Positions 53,662 to 64,000 of a stretch of 64,000 nt of DNA are shown here, piece after piece (within the stretch, counting starts at the first letter, position 1; each line of letters begins with the position of its first letter). The notes under the pieces are model-generated. The model was not told where the DNA came from. It did not search any database and worked only from the letters and a program-made list of their open reading frames with translations. Made by a program: the position numbers and the translations under genes. Location of the stretch: positions 1 through 64,000 of the forward strand of contig CAJXSH010000001.1 in NCBI GenBank assembly GCA_913061005.1, written 5' to 3'. Source of the DNA: an uncultured Ectothiorhodospiraceae bacterium (lineage in GTDB: Bacteria > Pseudomonadota > Gammaproteobacteria > Nitrococcales > Nitrococcaceae).

Positions 53662-54600
53662 GTGAATGGAGGCGATTGGCGACCCACCGCCCGGGCCGAT
53701 GTGCTGGCTCGACGCGCCCGGTGGCTGGCCGAGATCCGGGCGTTTTTTGCCGATCGGCATGTCCTGGAGGTCCAGACCCCGGTGCTCGCCGCGGCCGGGG
53801 TGACCGATGTGCATATCGACGGGATGCGTGAGGCCGGCTCCGGCCGTTGGCTGCAGACATCGCCGGAATACGCCATGAAGCGGCTGCTGGCCGCCGGGGT
53901 GGGCGATTGCTATCAGATCGCCCCGGCGTTTCGCGCCGGCGAGCAGGGCCGTTGGCATAATCCCGAATTCACCCTCCTCGAGTGGTATCGCCTCGGCTTC
54001 GATGCGCCCGCCCTGATGGACGAGGTCTCGATGCTGGTCGACCGGATCCTCGGGCCCGGTCATTATCACCGCGACAGCTATCAGGGGTTTTTCCTGGCTG
54101 CCGGATTGCCTGACCCGCTGACGGCCACCGCCGATGCGCTGCAAAAGGCGGCGGCCGAAGCGACCACTTCGCCCCCCGGTGGGCTCGATCGCAGCGGTCT
54201 GCTGGATTGGCTTTTCAGCGAGACGGTGGTGCCGGCGCTGCCCCCGAGGGCCTTTGTCACGGGGTTCCCCGCCGAACAGGCCGTCCTCGCCCGTCGCGAG
54301 GCGGCCGATCCACGGGTGGCAGCGCGGTTCGAGCTCTTCTGCAATGGCGTGGAGCTGGCCAACGGATTTGACGAGCTCACCGATCCGGGGGAGCTGCGCG
54401 GACGTCTCGAGCGCGATCAGCAGCAGCGACGAACAACGGAGCGGGCCGTGCCGGGGATCGATGAAAGGCTGATGGCGGCCATGGCGCACGGACTGCCGGC
54501 ATGCGCCGGCGTGGCGCTGGGGCTCGACCGGCTATTCGCCCTGGCTGCCGGGGTTGACTCCATCGCCGAGGTGATGGCTTTCGACTGGCCACACGCCTGA
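53662..54600 (+). CDS. epmA: EF-P--(R)-beta-lysine ligase EpmA (GenX/PoxA)
   Basis: A 312 aa class II aminoacyl-tRNA-synthetase-like enzyme that attaches beta-lysine to EF-P Lys34. It has the lysyl-tRNA synthetase catalytic core (motif 2 FRAGEQGRWHNPEFTLLEWY and motif 3 GVALGLDRLFAL) without the anticodon-binding domain. The start is GTG at 53662, 18 bp after efp. Its last 69 bases overlap the end of psd on the other strand. Confidence 0.94.
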   Translation: MNGGDWRPTARADVLARRARWLAEIRAFFADRHVLEVQTPVLAAAGVTDVHIDGMREAGSGRWLQTSPEYAMKRLLAAGVGDCYQIAPAFRAGEQGRWHNPEFTLLEWYRLGFDAPALMDEVSMLVDRILGPGHYHRDSYQGFFLAAGLPDPLTATADALQKAAAEATTSPPGGLDRSGLLDWLFSETVVPALPPRAFVTGFPAEQAVLARREAADPRVAARFELFCNGVELANGFDELTDPGELRGRLERDQQQRRTTERAVPGIDERLMAAMAHGLPACAGVALGLDRLFALAAGVDSIAEVMAFDWPHA

Positions 54601-55473
54601 GTCATCCAGGGCATCGGCGCGGGGGTGGCACTGGCCGAGTCGCTGACCCATGCGCAATGGCATGGTGGGGGTCAGCGACGGGGCCCAGTCCACGGCATCG
54701 GGTGGCAACAGCAGGATCACCGTCGAGCCCAGGTTGAACCGCCCCATCTCCGCACCCATCGGCAGGACCGGCGGCTCGCTGCGGAAATCCCAGCTGCGCA
54801 CGCGCTGGCCCCGGGGTGGGGTGATTTCGCCGGTCCAGATGGTCTCGATGCTGCCAACCCCGATGGCACCGACGAGCACCATGGCCATGGGGCCGAAGGC
54901 TGTTTCGAATACCGTGATCACCCGCTCGTTGCGAGCGAATACCCGGGGTACATGCCGGACCACCGGTGCCGAGACGCCGAAAAGCCGGCCGGGGACGTGG
55001 ATGATCTGCTCGAGCTCGCCGGTCACCGGCATGTGGACGCGGTGATAATCCCTGGGCGAGAGGTAGAGCGTGGCGTAGCGGCCGGCTTCGAACGGTGCGG
55101 CCAGCTGCGGGTCGCCGGCCAGCAGGCTCGAGAGGTCGTAGCGCTGGCCCTTGGCCTGGATCAGCTCGCCCTGATGGATGTCGCCGAATTCGCTGAGCGC
55201 CCCGTCAATGGGACTCACGAACGCATCCGCCGTCGCCTCGATGGGCCGCTTGCCGGTGGCCAGTGCGCGGGTGAAAAGCGCATTGAGGCTTGGGTAGTCG
55301 GCCGGGTCCTGGATGGCGGCTTCGGTGAGGTCAATGCCGGCGTATCGACAGAACGCGCGGATCAGCAGCTGTTTCGCCGGCCGCCAGTGCCAGCGGGCCA
55401 CCCCGTGCATGCAGCGGGATAAGCCATGCTGAGGCAGCATCGCCATCAACCAGGCCCCCAGCCTTGCCAGCAT
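54532..55473 (-). CDS. psd: Phosphatidylserine decarboxylase proenzyme
   Basis: Makes phosphatidylethanolamine; a membrane-associated enzyme that self-cleaves to form a pyruvoyl group. The 313 aa protein has the cleavage motif LGST at residues 248-251 (Ser250). The core ends near residue 280, and a hydrophilic tail of about 33 residues follows, part of which is encoded antisense to epmA. The start ATG at 55473 shares one base with the stop of the SCO1-like gene (TAATG), so the pair is coupled. Confidence 0.93.
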   Translation of the reverse strand: MLARLGAWLMAMLPQHGLSRCMHGVARWHWRPAKQLLIRAFCRYAGIDLTEAAIQDPADYPSLNALFTRALATGKRPIEATADAFVSPIDGALSEFGDIHQGELIQAKGQRYDLSSLLAGDPQLAAPFEAGRYATLYLSPRDYHRVHMPVTGELEQIIHVPGRLFGVSAPVVRHVPRVFARNERVITVFETAFGPMAMVLVGAIGVGSIETIWTGEITPPRGQRVRSWDFRSEPPVLPMGAEMGRFNLGSTVILLLPPDAVDWAPSLTPTMPLRMGQRLGQCHPRADALDDSGVWPVESHHLGDGVNPGSQGE

Positions 55474-56111
55474 TATTGGTTTGCCTCGTTGTAGCGGCGG
55501 ACGATCCGGCGGAACTCCTCGGCCAGAATCTCGCGGCCGTGGGGCGGCTGCCACAGGGCCTGCCAGTCACCCTCGGGGTTGATCAAAAGGATGGCGGCGC
55601 TGTGATCCACCGGGTAGTCACCGTTTTCATCGGGTTGGCCCAGCGAGTAGCTGATGCCCAACGCCCCGGTGAGCCGGTCGATCGCTTCGCGCTCGCCGGT
55701 CACCCCCATGAACGCGTCATTGAAATGCTCGACGTAGCGCTGCAGGGTCTCGGGGTCATCCCGGCCCGGATCCACCGAGACAAAAACCACTTCCGGGACC
55801 GGTCCGCCATCGGCATCCAGCCGTTCCACGGCACCGGCCAGGGTGGCCAGCGTCATGGGGCAGACGTCCGGGCAGTTGGTAAAGCCAAAGAAAAGCAACT
55901 GCCAGTCCCCCTGCAGGGATGCCCGGGTCCAGGGCTCGCCGTGGTGGTTTTCAAGCTCAAAGGCGGGCAGCGCCCTTGCCGTTGGAAAAACCGTTCCGAC
56001 CGGCTCGCTGGGTGCCGGGCCTTGATCGCGCCACATCCAGGCGCCTGCGGCAGCCACCAGGGCGGCCAGCAACGCGACCGCCGCCGCGGTTGTGATCAGC
56101 CTTAATCTCAT
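55473..56111 (-). CDS. SCO1/SenC-like copper/thioredoxin-fold protein
   Basis: A 212 aa membrane-anchored periplasmic protein. One N-terminal helix (about residues 4-27) precedes a thioredoxin fold with the copper-binding CPDVCP motif and a later histidine (VDHSAAILLINPEG). SCO proteins help load the CuA site of cytochrome c oxidase or keep thiols reduced; no oxidase genes are in this window to decide. The ATG at 56111 was chosen because it starts the membrane anchor. Confidence 0.9.
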   Translation of the reverse strand: MRLRLITTAAAVALLAALVAAAGAWMWRDQGPAPSEPVGTVFPTARALPAFELENHHGEPWTRASLQGDWQLLFFGFTNCPDVCPMTLATLAGAVERLDADGGPVPEVVFVSVDPGRDDPETLQRYVEHFNDAFMGVTGEREAIDRLTGALGISYSLGQPDENGDYPVDHSAAILLINPEGDWQALWQPPHGREILAEEFRRIVRRYNEANQ

Positions 56112-56172
56112 GCCCGCCATTATGCCATCGCTGGAGGCCGCCATGCGGTGGCAGCGATGTTAAACTCCACGG

Positions 56173-57102
56173 ATGAGTCACCACACGCTACAGACCATCG
56201 GCGATCATATCCGCTATGCCGCCAGTCGCTTCGAGGCGGCCGGCCTGCATTATGGCCATGGCACCGACAACGCCATCGATGAAGCGGCGGCGCTGGTGCT
56301 CGGCATACTGCATATGCCGCCGGATCTCGCCGCCGGGTGGTTCACCTGCCGCGTCACCGATGACGAGCGCGAGGCGCTGCTTGCCGCCATCGCCGAGCGC
56401 ATCGACAAGCGCCGCCCGGTGCCCTATATCCTCGGCGAGGGGTGGTTCTGCGGCCTGTCCTTTGAGGTGGATGAGAGCGTACTGATTCCGCGCTCGCCCA
56501 TCGCCGAGCTCATCGAACAGGGGTTTTCGCCCTGGATCGATCCGGCCCGGGTCGAGCGGATCGCCGATGTCGGCACCGGCTGCGGCTGCATTGCGGTGGC
56601 CTGCGCGCTGGCGTTCCCGCAGGCCGAGGTCTTTGCCCTGGACAACGCCGCCGGCGCCCTCGCCCATGCCCCCCACAACGCCAGACGCCACGGCGTCTCG
56701 GGCCGGGTGCGTGTACAGCGCTCGGATCTGCTCGAAGGCGTCGGTCAGGCCGGGGCGATGGATCTCATCGTCGCCAATCCGCCCTATGTGGACACCCGGG
56801 CGATGACCACCCTGCCGCCGGAATACCGGCACGAGCCCCGGGAGGCGCTGGCGGCCGGCCCCGATGGCATGGATGTGGTCCGCCGTCTGCTGCCGCAGGC
56901 AGCGCGATGTCTGGCGCCGGCGGGGTTGCTGGTCTGCGAGGTCGGGCATGGCATGGCGGCTTTCGAGGCGGCCTTCCCCGAGGTGCCGGTCACCTGGGTG
57001 GACCTCGAGCGCGGTGGCGAAGGGGTGTTTGTCATCCAGGGTGAGGCGCTGCAATCGGCCCTGGGTGCCGATGCGGTGATGGTTGGTGACGGGGTAGCAT
57101 AA
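56173..57102 (+). CDS. prmB: Ribosomal protein L3 N5-glutamine methyltransferase PrmB
   Basis: A 309 aa SAM-dependent methyltransferase. Motif I is [14 protein letters not shown] and the catalytic motif is NPPY ([12 protein letters not shown]). Its length, the N-terminal helical domain and the position directly before aroC point to PrmB rather than PrmC, which normally follows prfA. aroC begins 5 bp after its stop. Confidence 0.93.
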   Translation: MSHHTLQTIGDHIRYAASRFEAAGLHYGHGTDNAIDEAAALVLGILHMPPDLAAGWFTCRVTDDEREALLAAIAERIDKRRPVPYILGEGWFCGLSFEVDESVLIPRSPIAELIEQGFSPWIDPARVERIADVGTGCGCIAVACALAFPQAEVFALDNAAGALAHAPHNARRHGVSGRVRVQRSDLLEGVGQAGAMDLIVANPPYVDTRAMTTLPPEYRHEPREALAAGPDGMDVVRRLLPQAARCLAPAGLLVCEVGHGMAAFEAAFPEVPVTWVDLERGGEGVFVIQGEALQSALGADAVMVGDGVA

Positions 57103-57106
57103 GCGC

Positions 57107-58210
57107 ATGTCCGGAAACAGCATTGGCCGACTCTTTACCGTAACGACCTTTGGCGAGAGCCACGGGCCGGCGCTCGGTGCCGTGGTGGACGGCTGTCCGC
57201 CGGGGCTGGCGTTGACCGAGGCCGACCTCCAGGGCGATCTGGACCGGCGTAAGCCCGGCACGTCGCGGCATACCTCGCAACGCCGCGAAGGCGACGAGGT
57301 GCGGATCCTCTCTGGCGTATTCGAAGGCCGGACCACCGGGGCCCCCATCGGGCTTTTGATCGAAAACATCGATCAGCGGTCCAAGGACTACAGCGACATC
57401 AGCGAGTTGTTCCGCCCGGGGCATGCCGACTACACCTACTGGCAGAAGTACGGCATCCGTGATTACCGCGGCGGGGGGCGCTCCTCGGCCCGCGAGACGG
57501 CCCTGCGGGTCGCTGCCGGGGGCATCGCGCGCAAGTATCTCCACGAGCAGTTGGGGGTGCGCATTCGCGGGTGGCTGGCGGCGCTCGGGCCCATCGAGCT
57601 GGCCTTGCAGGACTGGGATGCGGTGGACGACAACCCGTTTTTCTGTGCCCAGCCAGAGCGGCTGGGCGATCTCGAGTCCTACATGGACGAGTTGCGCCGC
57701 TCGGGGGACTCGGTCGGTGCGGTGGTCGGGGTGCTGGCCCGCGGGTTGCCGCCGGGCCTGGGCGAGCCGGTCTTCGATCGACTGGATGCGGATATCGCCC
57801 ATGCGCTGATGAGCATCAATGCGGTCCGCGGCGTGGAAATCGGTGACGGGTTTGCCAGTGCCGCGCAGAAAGGCACCGAACACCGCGACGAGATCACCCC
57901 CGCCGGATTTGTGACCAATCATGCCGGTGGCACGCTCGGCGGGCTGTCCACCGGGCAGGATGTGGTGGCGCGCATGGCGCTCAAGCCCACCTCGAGCATC
58001 CGTATCCCGGGCCGCTCGGTCGACATCCATGGCGAGCCGGCCGAGGTGGTGACCACCGGTCGCCACGACCCCTGTGTGGGCATTCGCGCCACGCCCATCG
58101 CCGAGGCCATGCTGGCGATCGTTCTCATGGATCACTGGTTGCGGCATCGCGGTCAGAATGCCGATGTCGACTCGGGTACACCGATTATTCCCCGACAAGC
58201 CGGCGACTGA
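57107..58210 (+). CDS. aroC: Chorismate synthase
   Basis: Last step of the shikimate pathway, converting EPSP to chorismate with reduced FMN as cofactor. The 367 aa protein starts [20 protein letters not shown] and carries the conserved [19 protein letters not shown] and [14 protein letters not shown]-like motifs. It is the standard prmB-aroC pair, and an MFS transporter gene follows 9 bp later. Confidence 0.95.
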   Translation: MSGNSIGRLFTVTTFGESHGPALGAVVDGCPPGLALTEADLQGDLDRRKPGTSRHTSQRREGDEVRILSGVFEGRTTGAPIGLLIENIDQRSKDYSDISELFRPGHADYTYWQKYGIRDYRGGGRSSARETALRVAAGGIARKYLHEQLGVRIRGWLAALGPIELALQDWDAVDDNPFFCAQPERLGDLESYMDELRRSGDSVGAVVGVLARGLPPGLGEPVFDRLDADIAHALMSINAVRGVEIGDGFASAAQKGTEHRDEITPAGFVTNHAGGTLGGLSTGQDVVARMALKPTSSIRIPGRSVDIHGEPAEVVTTGRHDPCVGIRATPIAEAMLAIVLMDHWLRHRGQNADVDSGTPIIPRQAGD

Positions 58211-58219
58211 CGCCCCGCC

Positions 58220-59386
58220 ATGGCTGCGGCGCTGCCCTACGGCCGACTGTCGGCCTTCTATCTGGTGTTCTTTGCCGTCCTTGGCGTGCTGGGGCCCTAT
58301 TGGGGGCCCTATCTCAAAAGCCTGGGCTACGAGGCTGCCCAGATTGGCACCCTGATCGGGCTTCTGCATGCCACCAAGCTCATCGCGCCCAATCTCTGGG
58401 GTTGGGTGGCCGATCGGCTGGGGCGGCGAATGGGGGTGATCCGCTTTGCCTGCGTGGCAGCGGCACTGGGCTTTGCCGGTGTCTTCGTGGCCGAGGGTTT
58501 CCTGGCAATGGCCGGGGTGATCCTGGCGTTCAGTTTCTTCTGGAACGCCACCCTGTCGCAGTTCGAGGCCAACACGCTCAGCCACCTGGGCGCGCAGTCC
58601 CACCGCTATCCGCGGATCCGGCTCTGGGGGACGGTGGGGTTCATGGTGGCGGTCCTGGCCGTTGGCGAGGGCATCGATGTGCTGGGCGCCGGTATTGTCC
58701 CGGCGGTGCTGCTGGGGCTTTTCATCACCCTCTCGGGGATCAGTCTGAGCGTGCCCGAGGCACCGGCCAATGGCGGCGATCGGGCAGGGCCCGGCCTTTG
58801 GGCGGTCTTGCGCCAGCCCAAGGTGCTGGGGCTTTTTGGTGCCTGCTTTCTGCTGCAGGCAAGCCACGGCCCGTTCTATGCTTTCTACAGCATCTATCTG
58901 CAAGATGCCGGCTACAGTGGCACTGCCATCGGCCTGCTCTGGGCCGTGGCGCTGCTGGCCGAAATCGCAGTGTTTCTGCTCATGCCCCGCTGGCTGCCCC
59001 GGTTCGGCCACCGTCGGCTTTTGATCATCGCCATGCTGCTGGCGGTGGTGCGCTGGGTGATGGTGGGCCTGTTCCCCGAGCAGGTGCCGCTTCAGGCCTT
59101 TGCCCAGCTCTTTCACGCCGCGACCTATGGCGTCTACCACGCCGCGGCCATTTCCATGGTGGATCGCTACTTCACCGGTGCGCTGCAGGGGCGCGGCCAG
59201 GCGCTCTACAGCAGTCTGACCTTCGGCGCCGGTGTGGCCGTCGGCAGCTTTCTGGCCGGGGCGCTTTGGGATGTCATCGGCGGGGCATCGACCTTCGTGC
59301 TGGCGGCAGGTCTGGGTCTGGCGGCGGCATTGCTGGCGCACCATACCCTGCCGCGGCCCGGGGCCAGGGCGCTGTCCGGCGCTTAA
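58220..59386 (+). CDS. MFS transporter (MFS_1-like, HcaT/LacY-type)
   Basis: A 388 aa major-facilitator protein with twelve predicted helices. The N-terminal part ([19 protein letters not shown]) and the loop [11 protein letters not shown] resemble the 3-phenylpropionate/nucleoside transporter branch (HcaT-type). The substrate cannot be read from sequence. It lies between aroC and the leu genes, an order seen in related Gammaproteobacteria; its stop codon lies inside the leuC -35 element. Confidence 0.8.
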   Translation: MAAALPYGRLSAFYLVFFAVLGVLGPYWGPYLKSLGYEAAQIGTLIGLLHATKLIAPNLWGWVADRLGRRMGVIRFACVAAALGFAGVFVAEGFLAMAGVILAFSFFWNATLSQFEANTLSHLGAQSHRYPRIRLWGTVGFMVAVLAVGEGIDVLGAGIVPAVLLGLFITLSGISLSVPEAPANGGDRAGPGLWAVLRQPKVLGLFGACFLLQASHGPFYAFYSIYLQDAGYSGTAIGLLWAVALLAEIAVFLLMPRWLPRFGHRRLLIIAMLLAVVRWVMVGLFPEQVPLQAFAQLFHAATYGVYHAAAISMVDRYFTGALQGRGQALYSSLTFGAGVAVGSFLAGALWDVIGGASTFVLAAGLGLAAALLAHHTLPRPGARALSGA

Positions 59387-59411
59387 CGCCATTACCCGCT
59401 CGGCGTATACT
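59383..59411 (+). promoter_or_regulatory. Promoter of leuCDB-asd
   Basis: A -35 TTAACG (59383-59388), a 17 bp spacer and a -10 TATACT (59406-59411) lie 45 bp before the leuC ATG. No leader peptide or T-box structure was found in the gap. Confidence 0.6.
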
Positions 59412-59456
59412 CGGTCTGCTAGGCAGATCAGGTCATCACCGCACGAGGAAAGGCAG

Positions 59457-60866
59457 ATGGGCGGCAAAACGCTCTACGACAAACTCTGGGACGCCCATGT
59501 CGTTCGCGACAACGGCGACGGGACGGCCCTTTTGTACATCGACCGGCAGTTGGTCCACGAGGTTACCTCACCCCAGGCCTTCGAGGGCTTGCGACTGGCC
59601 GATCGGCCGCTGTGGCGAACACCGGCCAATCTGGCGGTGGTGGATCACAACGTGCCGACCACCGATCGTGACAAGGGCATTGCCGATCCGGTCTCGGCGT
59701 TGCAGGTCGAGACGCTCAACCGCAACTGCCGCGAATATGGCATCACCCAGTTCGGCCTTCTGGACCGCCGCCAGGGCATTGTCCACATCATCGGTCCGGA
59801 GCAGGGGGCGACCCAGCCCGGGATGACGGTGGTCTGTGGCGACTCGCATACCTCCACCCATGGGGCACTGGGGGCACTGGCCTTCGGCATCGGGACCTCC
59901 GAGGTCGAGCACGCGCTGGCGACCCAGACCGTGGTTCAGGCGCGCTCCCGGCGTATGCTCATTCGCGTCGATGGCCAGGTCGGCCCGGGTGTGACCGCCA
60001 AGGACATCATGCTGGCGATCATCGGCAAGATCGGTACCGCCGGCGGCACCGGCTATGCCATCGAGTACGGCGGTGAGGCCATCCGGTCGCTGCCCATGTC
60101 CGGGCGGATGACCATCTGCAACATGTCCATCGAGGCGGGGGCGCGCTGCGGCATGGTGGCGGTGGATGACACCACCATCGAATATCTGCGCGACCGCCCC
60201 TATTCGCCCAAGGGCGAGCTGTGGGATCAGGCGGTGGCTTACTGGCGCACCCTGGTCAGTGATGATGATGCCGAATTCGACCGGGTGGTCACCCTGGAGG
60301 CGGCCGAGATCAAACCGCAGGTATCCTGGGGCACTTCGCCCGAGATGGTGGTGCCTGTCGACGGCCGGGTGCCGAACCCGGCCGATGAGCCCGATGAGAC
60401 CAAACGCACGGGGATGCAGCGCGCCCTCGAATACATGGGGCTTAAGCCCGGCACGCCGATTCGCGAGATCCGGCCGGAGAAAGTCTTTATCGGCTCGTGC
60501 ACCAATGCACGTATCGAGGATCTGCGCGCGGCCGCCCGGGTGCTCCGCGGCAAGCGGATCGCGCAGGGCATCCGCGAGGCGATGGTGGTGCCCGGCTCGG
60601 GGCTGGTGAAGTGGCAGGCCGAGCAGGAAGGACTGGATCAGGTGTTCAAGGCGGCAGGCTTCGAGTGGCGCGACGCGGGCTGCTCGATGTGTCTGGGCAT
60701 GAATCCCGACCGGTTGAGCCCCGGCGAGCGCTGCGCCTCGACCTCGAACCGTAACTTTGAAGGCCGGCAGGGCGCCGGAGGCCGGACCCACCTGGTCAGC
60801 CCCGCCATGGCGGCGGCTGCTGCGGTGGCCGGCCATTTCGTCGATGTCCGCGAACTGGAGCAATAG
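59457..60866 (+). CDS. leuC: 3-isopropylmalate dehydratase large subunit
   Basis: A 469 aa aconitase-family [4Fe-4S] protein of leucine synthesis. The cluster cysteines are in [11 protein letters not shown] and [13 protein letters not shown], and [26 protein letters not shown] is the conserved active-site region. The ATG at 59457 ([16 protein letters not shown]) has GAGGAAAG upstream; the longer frame overlaps the transporter gene. leuD follows 3 bp later. Confidence 0.96.
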   Translation: MGGKTLYDKLWDAHVVRDNGDGTALLYIDRQLVHEVTSPQAFEGLRLADRPLWRTPANLAVVDHNVPTTDRDKGIADPVSALQVETLNRNCREYGITQFGLLDRRQGIVHIIGPEQGATQPGMTVVCGDSHTSTHGALGALAFGIGTSEVEHALATQTVVQARSRRMLIRVDGQVGPGVTAKDIMLAIIGKIGTAGGTGYAIEYGGEAIRSLPMSGRMTICNMSIEAGARCGMVAVDDTTIEYLRDRPYSPKGELWDQAVAYWRTLVSDDDAEFDRVVTLEAAEIKPQVSWGTSPEMVVPVDGRVPNPADEPDETKRTGMQRALEYMGLKPGTPIREIRPEKVFIGSCTNARIEDLRAAARVLRGKRIAQGIREAMVVPGSGLVKWQAEQEGLDQVFKAAGFEWRDAGCSMCLGMNPDRLSPGERCASTSNRNFEGRQGAGGRTHLVSPAMAAAAAVAGHFVDVRELEQ

Positions 60867-60869
60867 GCG

Positions 60870-61523
60870 ATGGAACCACTCACCCGTGTCGAGGGCCTGG
60901 TCGCCCCGCTGGATCGATCGAACGTCGATACCGATGCGATCATCCCCAAGCAGTTCCTCAAGTCCATTCACCGCACCGGTTTTGGGCCCAACCTTTTTGA
61001 CGAGTGGCGCTACCTGGATGCCGGCGAACCCGGTCAGGATTGCAGCAACCGCCCGCTCAACCCGGATTTTGTCCTCAACCAGCCGCGCTATGCCGGCGCC
61101 AGTATCCTGCTCGCGCGGGAGAACTTTGGCTGCGGCTCATCCCGTGAGCATGCCCCCTGGGCACTGGCGGATTTCGGCTTTCGGGTGCTGATTGCCCCGA
61201 GCTTTGCCGATATTTTCTACAACAACTGCTCGAAAAACGGTCTGTTGGCGCTCACGCTGCCGGCAGAAACCGTCCAGGCGCTGTTCGAAGCCACCTGGGC
61301 CGAGTCAGGTTACCGGTTGACGGTGGATCTGCCGGCGCAACAGGTAATCACCCCCGAGGGCGATGTGCATGGTTTCGACATCGACCCCCACCGCAAACAT
61401 ATGCTCGTGGAGGGCCTGGATGAGATTGGCCTGACACTGGAACATGCCGATGCGATTCGCGCCTATGAACAGCAGCGGCGTCGGGTGACACCCTGGCTGT
61501 TCCAGGATCTGGATCCGGCATGA
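60870..61523 (+). CDS. leuD: 3-isopropylmalate dehydratase small subunit
   Basis: A 217 aa partner of LeuC. The substrate-recognition domain shows [14 protein letters not shown] and the conserved [11 protein letters not shown]. It overlaps leuB by 4 nt (ATGA), as expected for a coupled leuCDB operon. leuA is not in the window. Confidence 0.96.
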   Translation: MEPLTRVEGLVAPLDRSNVDTDAIIPKQFLKSIHRTGFGPNLFDEWRYLDAGEPGQDCSNRPLNPDFVLNQPRYAGASILLARENFGCGSSREHAPWALADFGFRVLIAPSFADIFYNNCSKNGLLALTLPAETVQALFEATWAESGYRLTVDLPAQQVITPEGDVHGFDIDPHRKHMLVEGLDEIGLTLEHADAIRAYEQQRRRVTPWLFQDLDPA

Positions 61524-62608
61524 GCCACAAGGTATTGATGCTGCCCGGCGATCATGTCGGGCCAGAGATCGTGGCCGAAGCGGATAAGCTGCTGCGTTGT
61601 CTCGCCAGCGAGTTTGGCCTGGCGGTCGAGCTCGAGTACGCCAACCTCGGCGGCTGTGGTGTGGATGCCGAGGGCGCCCCCCTGCCGGACTCGACACTGG
61701 CACTCGCCCGTGACAGCGATGCGGCCCTGTTGGGCGCGGTGGGCGGACCCGAGTGGGATCACATCGAACGTGACAAGCGCCCCGAGCGGGGGCTGCTGGC
61801 CATCCGGGCAGCGTTGGGGCTGTTCGCCAACCTGCGCCCGGCGCTGCTTGACCCCGAGCTGGTCAACGCCTCGTCGCTGCGGCCCGAGGTGGTCTCGGGG
61901 CTGGATATACTGATTGTTCGCGAGCTGACCGGCGGCATCTATTTTGGCCAGCCGCGGGGCATTCGCACCCGGGCCGACGGCGTCCGGGAGGGATTCAACA
62001 CCCTGGTCTACGGCGTTGACGAGATCGAGCGCATCGGCCGGGCGGGGTTTGAAGCGGCCCGCCGCCGGGATGGCCGGCTCTGCTCGGTGGACAAGGCCAA
62101 TGTGCTGGAGTCGAGCGAGCTCTGGCGTGAGGTGATGGAGGGGCTGGCCGGCGAGTATCCGGATGTCTCGCTGTCGCATATGTACGTCGACAACGCGGCC
62201 ATGCAACTGGTCCGTGACCCACGGCAGTTCGATGTCATGGTCACCGGCAATCTGTTCGGCGATGTCCTCTCCGACTGCGCGGCGATGCTGACCGGCTCGA
62301 TCGGGATGCTGCCCTCGGCATCGCTGGATGAGACCGGCCGTGGGCTCTACGAGCCGGTTCATGGATCGGCGCCGGATATCTCGGGGCAGGGCATTGCCAA
62401 TCCGCTGGCGACGCTCCTGTCAGTGGCGATGCTGCTGCGATTCAGCCTCGATGAGGGTGAACTGGCGCAACGGGTGGAGCGGGCCGTCGCCCGGGTGCTG
62501 GCGGATGGGCTGCGGACCGCCGATCTTGGCGGCGGTCAGGGGCAACCGGTCGGCACGGCCGCCATGGGTGATGCGGTGGTTGCCGCATTGCGGGCACAAG
62601 CAAACTAG
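61520..62608 (+). CDS. leuB: 3-isopropylmalate dehydrogenase
   Basis: A 362 aa NAD-dependent decarboxylating dehydrogenase. The substrate-binding region [16 protein letters not shown], the catalytic Tyr/Lys ([24 protein letters not shown]) and the metal-binding aspartates (NLFGDVLSD) are present. It is followed 9 bp later by asd. Confidence 0.96.
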   Translation: MSHKVLMLPGDHVGPEIVAEADKLLRCLASEFGLAVELEYANLGGCGVDAEGAPLPDSTLALARDSDAALLGAVGGPEWDHIERDKRPERGLLAIRAALGLFANLRPALLDPELVNASSLRPEVVSGLDILIVRELTGGIYFGQPRGIRTRADGVREGFNTLVYGVDEIERIGRAGFEAARRRDGRLCSVDKANVLESSELWREVMEGLAGEYPDVSLSHMYVDNAAMQLVRDPRQFDVMVTGNLFGDVLSDCAAMLTGSIGMLPSASLDETGRGLYEPVHGSAPDISGQGIANPLATLLSVAMLLRFSLDEGELAQRVERAVARVLADGLRTADLGGGQGQPVGTAAMGDAVVAALRAQAN

Positions 62609-62617
62609 GGGTTGATG

Positions 62618-63730
62618 ATGAAAAAGGTCGGATTCGTCGGTTGGCGCGGCATGGTGGGCTCGGTGCTCATGGAGCGCATGCGCAGCGAGGGAGATTTCGG
62701 CGACATCGAGCCGGTGTTCTTCTCCACCTCGCAGACCGGCCAGCCGGGCCCGGACGTCGGCCGGGCCGTGCCGGCCCTGCAGGATGCCCATGACATGGCG
62801 GCGTTGTCCGAGATGGACGCCATCGTCACCTGTCAGGGGGGCGACTACACCAGTGCGGTGTATGACCCGTTGCGCAGTGCCGGCTGGCAGGGTTACTGGA
62901 TCGACGCCGCCTCGACGCTGCGCATGAAAGACCACAGCGTCATCGTACTGGACCCGGTCAACGCCGGTGTCATCCGCCAGGCACTCGCCGACGGGACCCG
63001 GACCTTCGTCGGTGGCAACTGCACCGTCAGCCTGATGCTCATGGCCATCGGCGGGCTTGTCGAGCACGACCTGGTGGAGTGGATCGCGCCGATGACCTAT
63101 CAGGCGGCCTCCGGATCGGGCGCGCAGCACATGCGCGAGCTGCTTCGCCAGATGGGTTATCTGCGTGACGCGGTGGGTGAGCGTCTGGATGACCCGGCGG
63201 CCGCCATACTGGAGATTGATCGGGACGTGACCGCGGCGCTGACCGGCAGTGATTACCCGGCCGAGCATTTCGGTGTGCCGCTGGCCGGGAGTCTGATTCC
63301 CTGGATCGACAAGCCCGTGGCGGGCGGCCAGAGTCGCGAGGAGTGGAAGGCCGGGGTCGAGACCAACAAGATCCTCGGCCGGCAGTTCGACCCGATTGCC
63401 ATCGATGGGTTGTGTGTGCGCATTGGCGCCATGCGCTCCCATGCCCAGGCCCTGACGCTGAAGCTCAAACGGGATGTCCCGCTGGATGAGATCGAGGCCA
63501 TGCTGGCAGCGGCCAACGACTGGGTGCGGGTCGTGCCCAACGAGCCGCAGCCGAGTCAGCAGCAGCTCACGCCCGCGGCGGTCAGCGGCCACATGCACGT
63601 GCCGGTGGGCCGGCTACGCAAGCTCGCCATGGGCGATGAATACCTCTCGGCGTTCACCGTCGGTGACCAGTTGCTCTGGGGCGCCGCCGAGCCATTGCGG
63701 CGCATGCTGCGATTGGTGATCGGCGACTGA
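62618..63730 (+). CDS. asd: Aspartate-semialdehyde dehydrogenase
   Basis: A 370 aa enzyme reducing aspartyl phosphate on the route to lysine, threonine, methionine and diaminopimelate. The catalytic cysteine is Cys135 in [10 protein letters not shown]. The N-terminus [21 protein letters not shown] matches gammaproteobacterial Asd, so I chose the ATG at 62618. ATG at 62615 and TTG at 62612 are in the same frame directly upstream; AGGGG at 62607-62611 fits the 62618 start best. Its stop overlaps the next ATG by one base. Confidence 0.95.
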   Translation: MKKVGFVGWRGMVGSVLMERMRSEGDFGDIEPVFFSTSQTGQPGPDVGRAVPALQDAHDMAALSEMDAIVTCQGGDYTSAVYDPLRSAGWQGYWIDAASTLRMKDHSVIVLDPVNAGVIRQALADGTRTFVGGNCTVSLMLMAIGGLVEHDLVEWIAPMTYQAASGSGAQHMRELLRQMGYLRDAVGERLDDPAAAILEIDRDVTAALTGSDYPAEHFGVPLAGSLIPWIDKPVAGGQSREEWKAGVETNKILGRQFDPIAIDGLCVRIGAMRSHAQALTLKLKRDVPLDEIEAMLAAANDWVRVVPNEPQPSQQQLTPAAVSGHMHVPVGRLRKLAMGDEYLSAFTVGDQLLWGAAEPLRRMLRLVIGD

Positions 63731-64000
63731 TGCGCGGTGCCGGCGCGCTGTTGGCGCTCGCCTTTGCCCCGGCGGTGATGGCCGGTGCGGCGGGACTGGG
63801 CGAGCTCCAGTCCGTGGCCGTTGACAGCGATGGCCTCGAGGCATGGGTGGCCGTTGATCCCGGGGCCGAGCCGCCGAGCCGCCCGGCCCGCAGCCGGGTC
63901 GCCACCCGACCGGTCCAGGCGGCGGCCGGGCTCGAGACCGAACATCGGCCGCGGGATCTGACCGCCGAGCTGGTTGGTCAAGGCCGGGAAGCGCGGGTAC
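63730..64000 (+). CDS. FimV/TspA-like protein (5' part only, cut by window edge)
   Basis: The first 90 codons of an exported protein. The signal peptide [18 protein letters not shown] is followed by GAAGLGELQSVAVDSDGLEAWV, which resembles the start of FimV-type proteins (mature N-terminus with LG-x-L then a beta segment). The following part is Pro/Ala/Arg-rich. FimV genes commonly follow asd, and FimV helps type IV pilus assembly and polar organisation, which fits the pil genes here. The LysM and TPR-like C-terminal parts would lie beyond the edge. Confidence 0.6.
   Translation, partial: MRGAGALLALAFAPAVMAGAAGLGELQSVAVDSDGLEAWVAVDPGAEPPSRPARSRVATRPVQAAAGLETEHRPRDLTAELVGQGREARV

Noticed and set aside
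57032-59467. 811-codon open frame on the minus strand
   Set aside because: It lies antisense to prmB end, aroC and the MFS gene, which are all clearly recognisable. Its translation is low-complexity Arg/Gly/His/Gln-rich, typical of a high-GC shadow frame.
58300-59826. 508-codon open frame on the plus strand in another frame of the MFS and leuC genes
   Set aside because: Overlaps two well-supported genes and has a composition of Gly/Arg/Pro-rich shadow type.

Overview
The window reads as a chromosome segment of a GC-rich, halophilic gammaproteobacterium, most like the Ectothiorhodospiraceae (Spiribacter / Halorhodospira type). This is inferred from conserved gammaproteobacterial gene blocks (rplU-rpmA-obgE-proB, ileS-lspA-ispH, epmB-efp-epmA, leuCDB-asd-fimV), from a Mrp-type Na+/H+ antiporter cluster and a Trk-type K+ system, and from very acidic, lysine-poor exported proteins (PstS has only four lysines). 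Species assignment would need a database comparison. Genes are densely packed, with many 1-8 nt overlaps and several GTG or TTG starts, and no gene-free stretch exceeds about 240 bases.

Layout. 1-2674: type IV pilus genes pilC (cut by the window edge) and pilB. 2755-3817: tRNA-Pro(CGG) and ispB. 3963-9807: rplU, rpmA, obgE, proB, rpsT, murJ, ribF. 9812-14171: ileS, lspA, ispH. 14179-15249: two pilin-like genes facing away from each other, apparently what is left of a minor-pilin cluster. 15296-15371: tRNA-Thr(CGT).

15613-22464 is the one accessory-looking segment, with visibly lower GC. It holds a same-strand run of six exported proteins (two lipoproteins, three larger Sec-exported proteins and a small one). 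Several carry domains that look like those of FlgT, FlgP/LPP20 and CsgG/FlgO, although no flagellar or curli gene is present. Two opposite-strand genes follow: a small membrane protein and an AIM24-like protein. This segment is the best candidate for an undescribed system.

22554-29976: a Mrp antiporter cluster in the order E-F-G-A(C-terminal part)-B-C-D-D'-small protein-D''. There is no full-length MrpA, and three different MrpD-like subunits are present. 30114-37393: the phosphate regulon phoB-phoR-pstS-pstC-pstA-pstB-phoU, with matching Pho-box-like sequences before phoB and pstS. 37390-39540: argF and argD on the minus strand. 39630-43670: a PHP phosphatase, a SrkA-like kinase and a TrkA/TrkH K+ uptake pair. 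43797-51962: typA, ispA, xseB, parE, parC, htpX. 51992-54600: the EF-P set (epmB, efp, epmA). 54532-59386: psd, a SCO1-like protein, prmB, aroC and an MFS transporter. 59457-64000: leuC-leuD-leuB-asd and the start of a fimV-like gene cut by the right edge.

The Mrp and Trk systems together fit Na+/K+ homeostasis in a salty habitat. The pho and pst genes form a complete phosphate sensing and uptake unit. The pil, pilin-like and fimV genes point to type IV pili. No insertion sequence, prophage, CRISPR array or rRNA gene was seen.
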